Shown in pieces: positions 63,138-64,000 of a stretch of 64,000 nt of DNA (the stretch's first letter is position 1; each line of letters begins with the position of its first letter). Made by a program: the position numbers and the translations under genes. The stretch comes from Rhodohalobacter sp. SW132 (GTDB lineage: Bacteria > Bacteroidota > Rhodothermia > Balneolales > Balneolaceae), in the NCBI RefSeq assembly GCF_003390325.1, contig NZ_QUOK01000005.1, positions 310,001-374,000 of the forward strand, given 5' to 3'. Below the pieces are notes generated by a model, which saw only the letters and a list, made by a program, of their open reading frames with translations, made no database searches and had not been told where the DNA came from.

Positions 63138-64000
63138 CTACCAATCGATTTCGATTAACATAATTTTCACCTGTTCCTCCGATGGCCTGGATATGCCAAA
63201 CAGTTCGTTTCCATTAAAAGAAAACGGGGTAAAGTGAGACGGCACTTTGGTGTAATGCGTATGATCCGACTCAGTGTTGTGAATGATTACAACACCATCA
63301 GTACTTCCTGCGTAAAACGTGGTTATTACGGCCCATTCAGCTTCTACAAGAAATGAGTGATGTAATGGTAACTGTTCGGCATCTCGAATGGCATCACTTA
63401 CAGCCGGAATGGCATTGATCACCGGCTCCAATCTTTGTTCGAGATAGGATGCTGAACGTTCACTTATCGCCCGGTCGTTTTCATTTAAAAAGGTGTAAGA
63501 AACGGATTCATTGCCTTGAAGATCTATTCTCTCCCAGGATGTATCATGAGAATGCAACGTGAAAAAATTGTTTGCACTTTGAGCCCAAAGTGATCGGCCG
63601 GCAAGCGGATGGTCAATGTGTGCTCCTTGTCTGAATGGCATTTTTTCTATCCCCTCAAATTCAAAAAGAAATTCAACCGGATCAAATTGTCTGTCGGCGC
63701 TGTATAAATGATAGCTATTCTCTCCTGAAGAGTAATCATCTGTATGGTTATAGAGTACATAGGGCCCGGTATCTGTCACAAATATTTCCTCAATCATATT
63801 CTGATCCGGCACTTCCGGAGAGAATGAACGAACATAAATCAGCTCACCATCTTCAACCCGGAATTTAGATATTCTGCTCTGCATCCTGTCAAGCACATAT
63901 AAATAACCACCTGAGCCTTTATGCAACTGATTGATGACTTCAAACTCTCCCGGTCCATTTCCCTGCCTGCCTGTTCGGGATAGTAAGGTGCCATCAACAT
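63138..64000 (-). CDS. 6-bladed beta-propeller protein, 5' end outside window
   Basis: At least 286 residues; the frame stays open to the window edge and upstream of residue HKGSGGYLYVLDRMQSRIS it reads TGRQGNGPGEFEVINQ, the family hallmark, so the N-terminus and signal lie beyond 64000. Blades include GPYVLYNHTDDYSSGENSYHLY and VVIIHNTESDHTHYTKVPS. It is the last member of the 59.6-64 kb propeller cluster, just upstream of the LuxR relic. Confidence 0.82.
   Translation of the reverse strand, partial: VDGTLLSRTGRQGNGPGEFEVINQLHKGSGGYLYVLDRMQSRISKFRVEDGELIYVRSFSPEVPDQNMIEEIFVTDTGPYVLYNHTDDYSSGENSYHLYSADRQFDPVEFLFEFEGIEKMPFRQGAHIDHPLAGRSLWAQSANNFFTLHSHDTSWERIDLQGNESVSYTFLNENDRAISERSASYLEQRLEPVINAIPAVSDAIRDAEQLPLHHSFLVEAEWAVITTFYAGSTDGVVIIHNTESDHTHYTKVPSHFTPFSFNGNELFGISRPSEEQVKIMLIEIDW

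Overview
The window looks like a chromosomal segment of a Balneolota (Balneola / Rhodohalobacter-like) or closely related Bacteroidota-type bacterium. Three large secreted proteins end in the type IX secretion (T9SS) sorting domain with the [11 protein letters not shown] signature typical of that lineage. There are several TonB receptors with carboxypeptidase-regulatory N-termini, a DUF4112 gene, a Reg_prop sensor kinase, and a large family of secreted 6-bladed beta-propeller proteins carrying a GxGPGE[FY] motif. No rRNA, tRNA, CRISPR array, prophage or intact IS element was seen. All assignments come from reading the sequence; no database search was run.

Layout. 0-3 kb: a cobalamin-riboswitch operon on the minus strand (BtuB-like receptor, DUF6580-like membrane protein, PP-loop Dph6-like ATPase cut by the window edge). 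3-8.5 kb: a two-TM protein, a VCBS/FG-GAP T9SS protein and small unknowns. 8.6-17 kb: a metal-homeostasis island on the minus strand. It holds a TonB receptor preceded by a His-rich exported protein and two DtxR-like boxes, a translationally coupled secreted Mn-type SOD and FAD oxidoreductase, a DUF5829-like lipoprotein, a COG0523 (CobW-like) GTPase broken by one in-frame amber codon, a second small exported Cys protein, a ribbon-helix-helix regulator with a four-cysteine tail, and a MerC-like protein with a perfect inverted-repeat operator upstream. 17.6-22.5 kb: a TonB receptor and a T9SS beta-helix protein. 22.6-28.5 kb: scpB, then an AstE/ASPA-type amidohydrolase coupled to two tandem GCS2-CBS ligases. 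28.7-37.5 kb: a triple-repeat beta-helix lipoprotein, a putative barrel, a propeller lipoprotein, priA with a degenerate zinc site, and a serpin.

37.6-44.8 kb: a 32-aa cysteine-containing small ORF, hisF-hisE, two small membrane proteins (one DUF4112), a two-component-propeller histidine kinase and an SLC45-like MFS carrier. 44.9-53 kb: three propeller proteins, a T9SS propeller protein, a collapsed FtsX/MacB permease remnant and a TPR protein. 53.2-57.5 kb: a PD40-amidohydrolase, followed by a toxin-antitoxin pair and a diverged second copy of the amidohydrolase's last 225 bp. 57.6-64 kb: an internally deleted propeller lipoprotein, an orphan TA-associated small protein, an M23 peptidase lipoprotein, two intact propeller proteins, a cysteine-rich exported peptide, a LuxR HTH gene interrupted by a (CAAC)6(TAAC)6 microsatellite, and a further propeller gene running off the end.

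The most unusual parts are: (i) the propeller / Cys-rich peptide / solo LuxR cluster with duplicated leaders at 59.6-64 kb; (ii) the metal island with its own candidate sensor and operators; (iii) the GCS2-CBS / AstE-like synthesis-hydrolysis operon; (iv) PriA lacking three inner-site zinc cysteines; (v) the TA cassette between an intact gene and the relic of its tandem duplicate.
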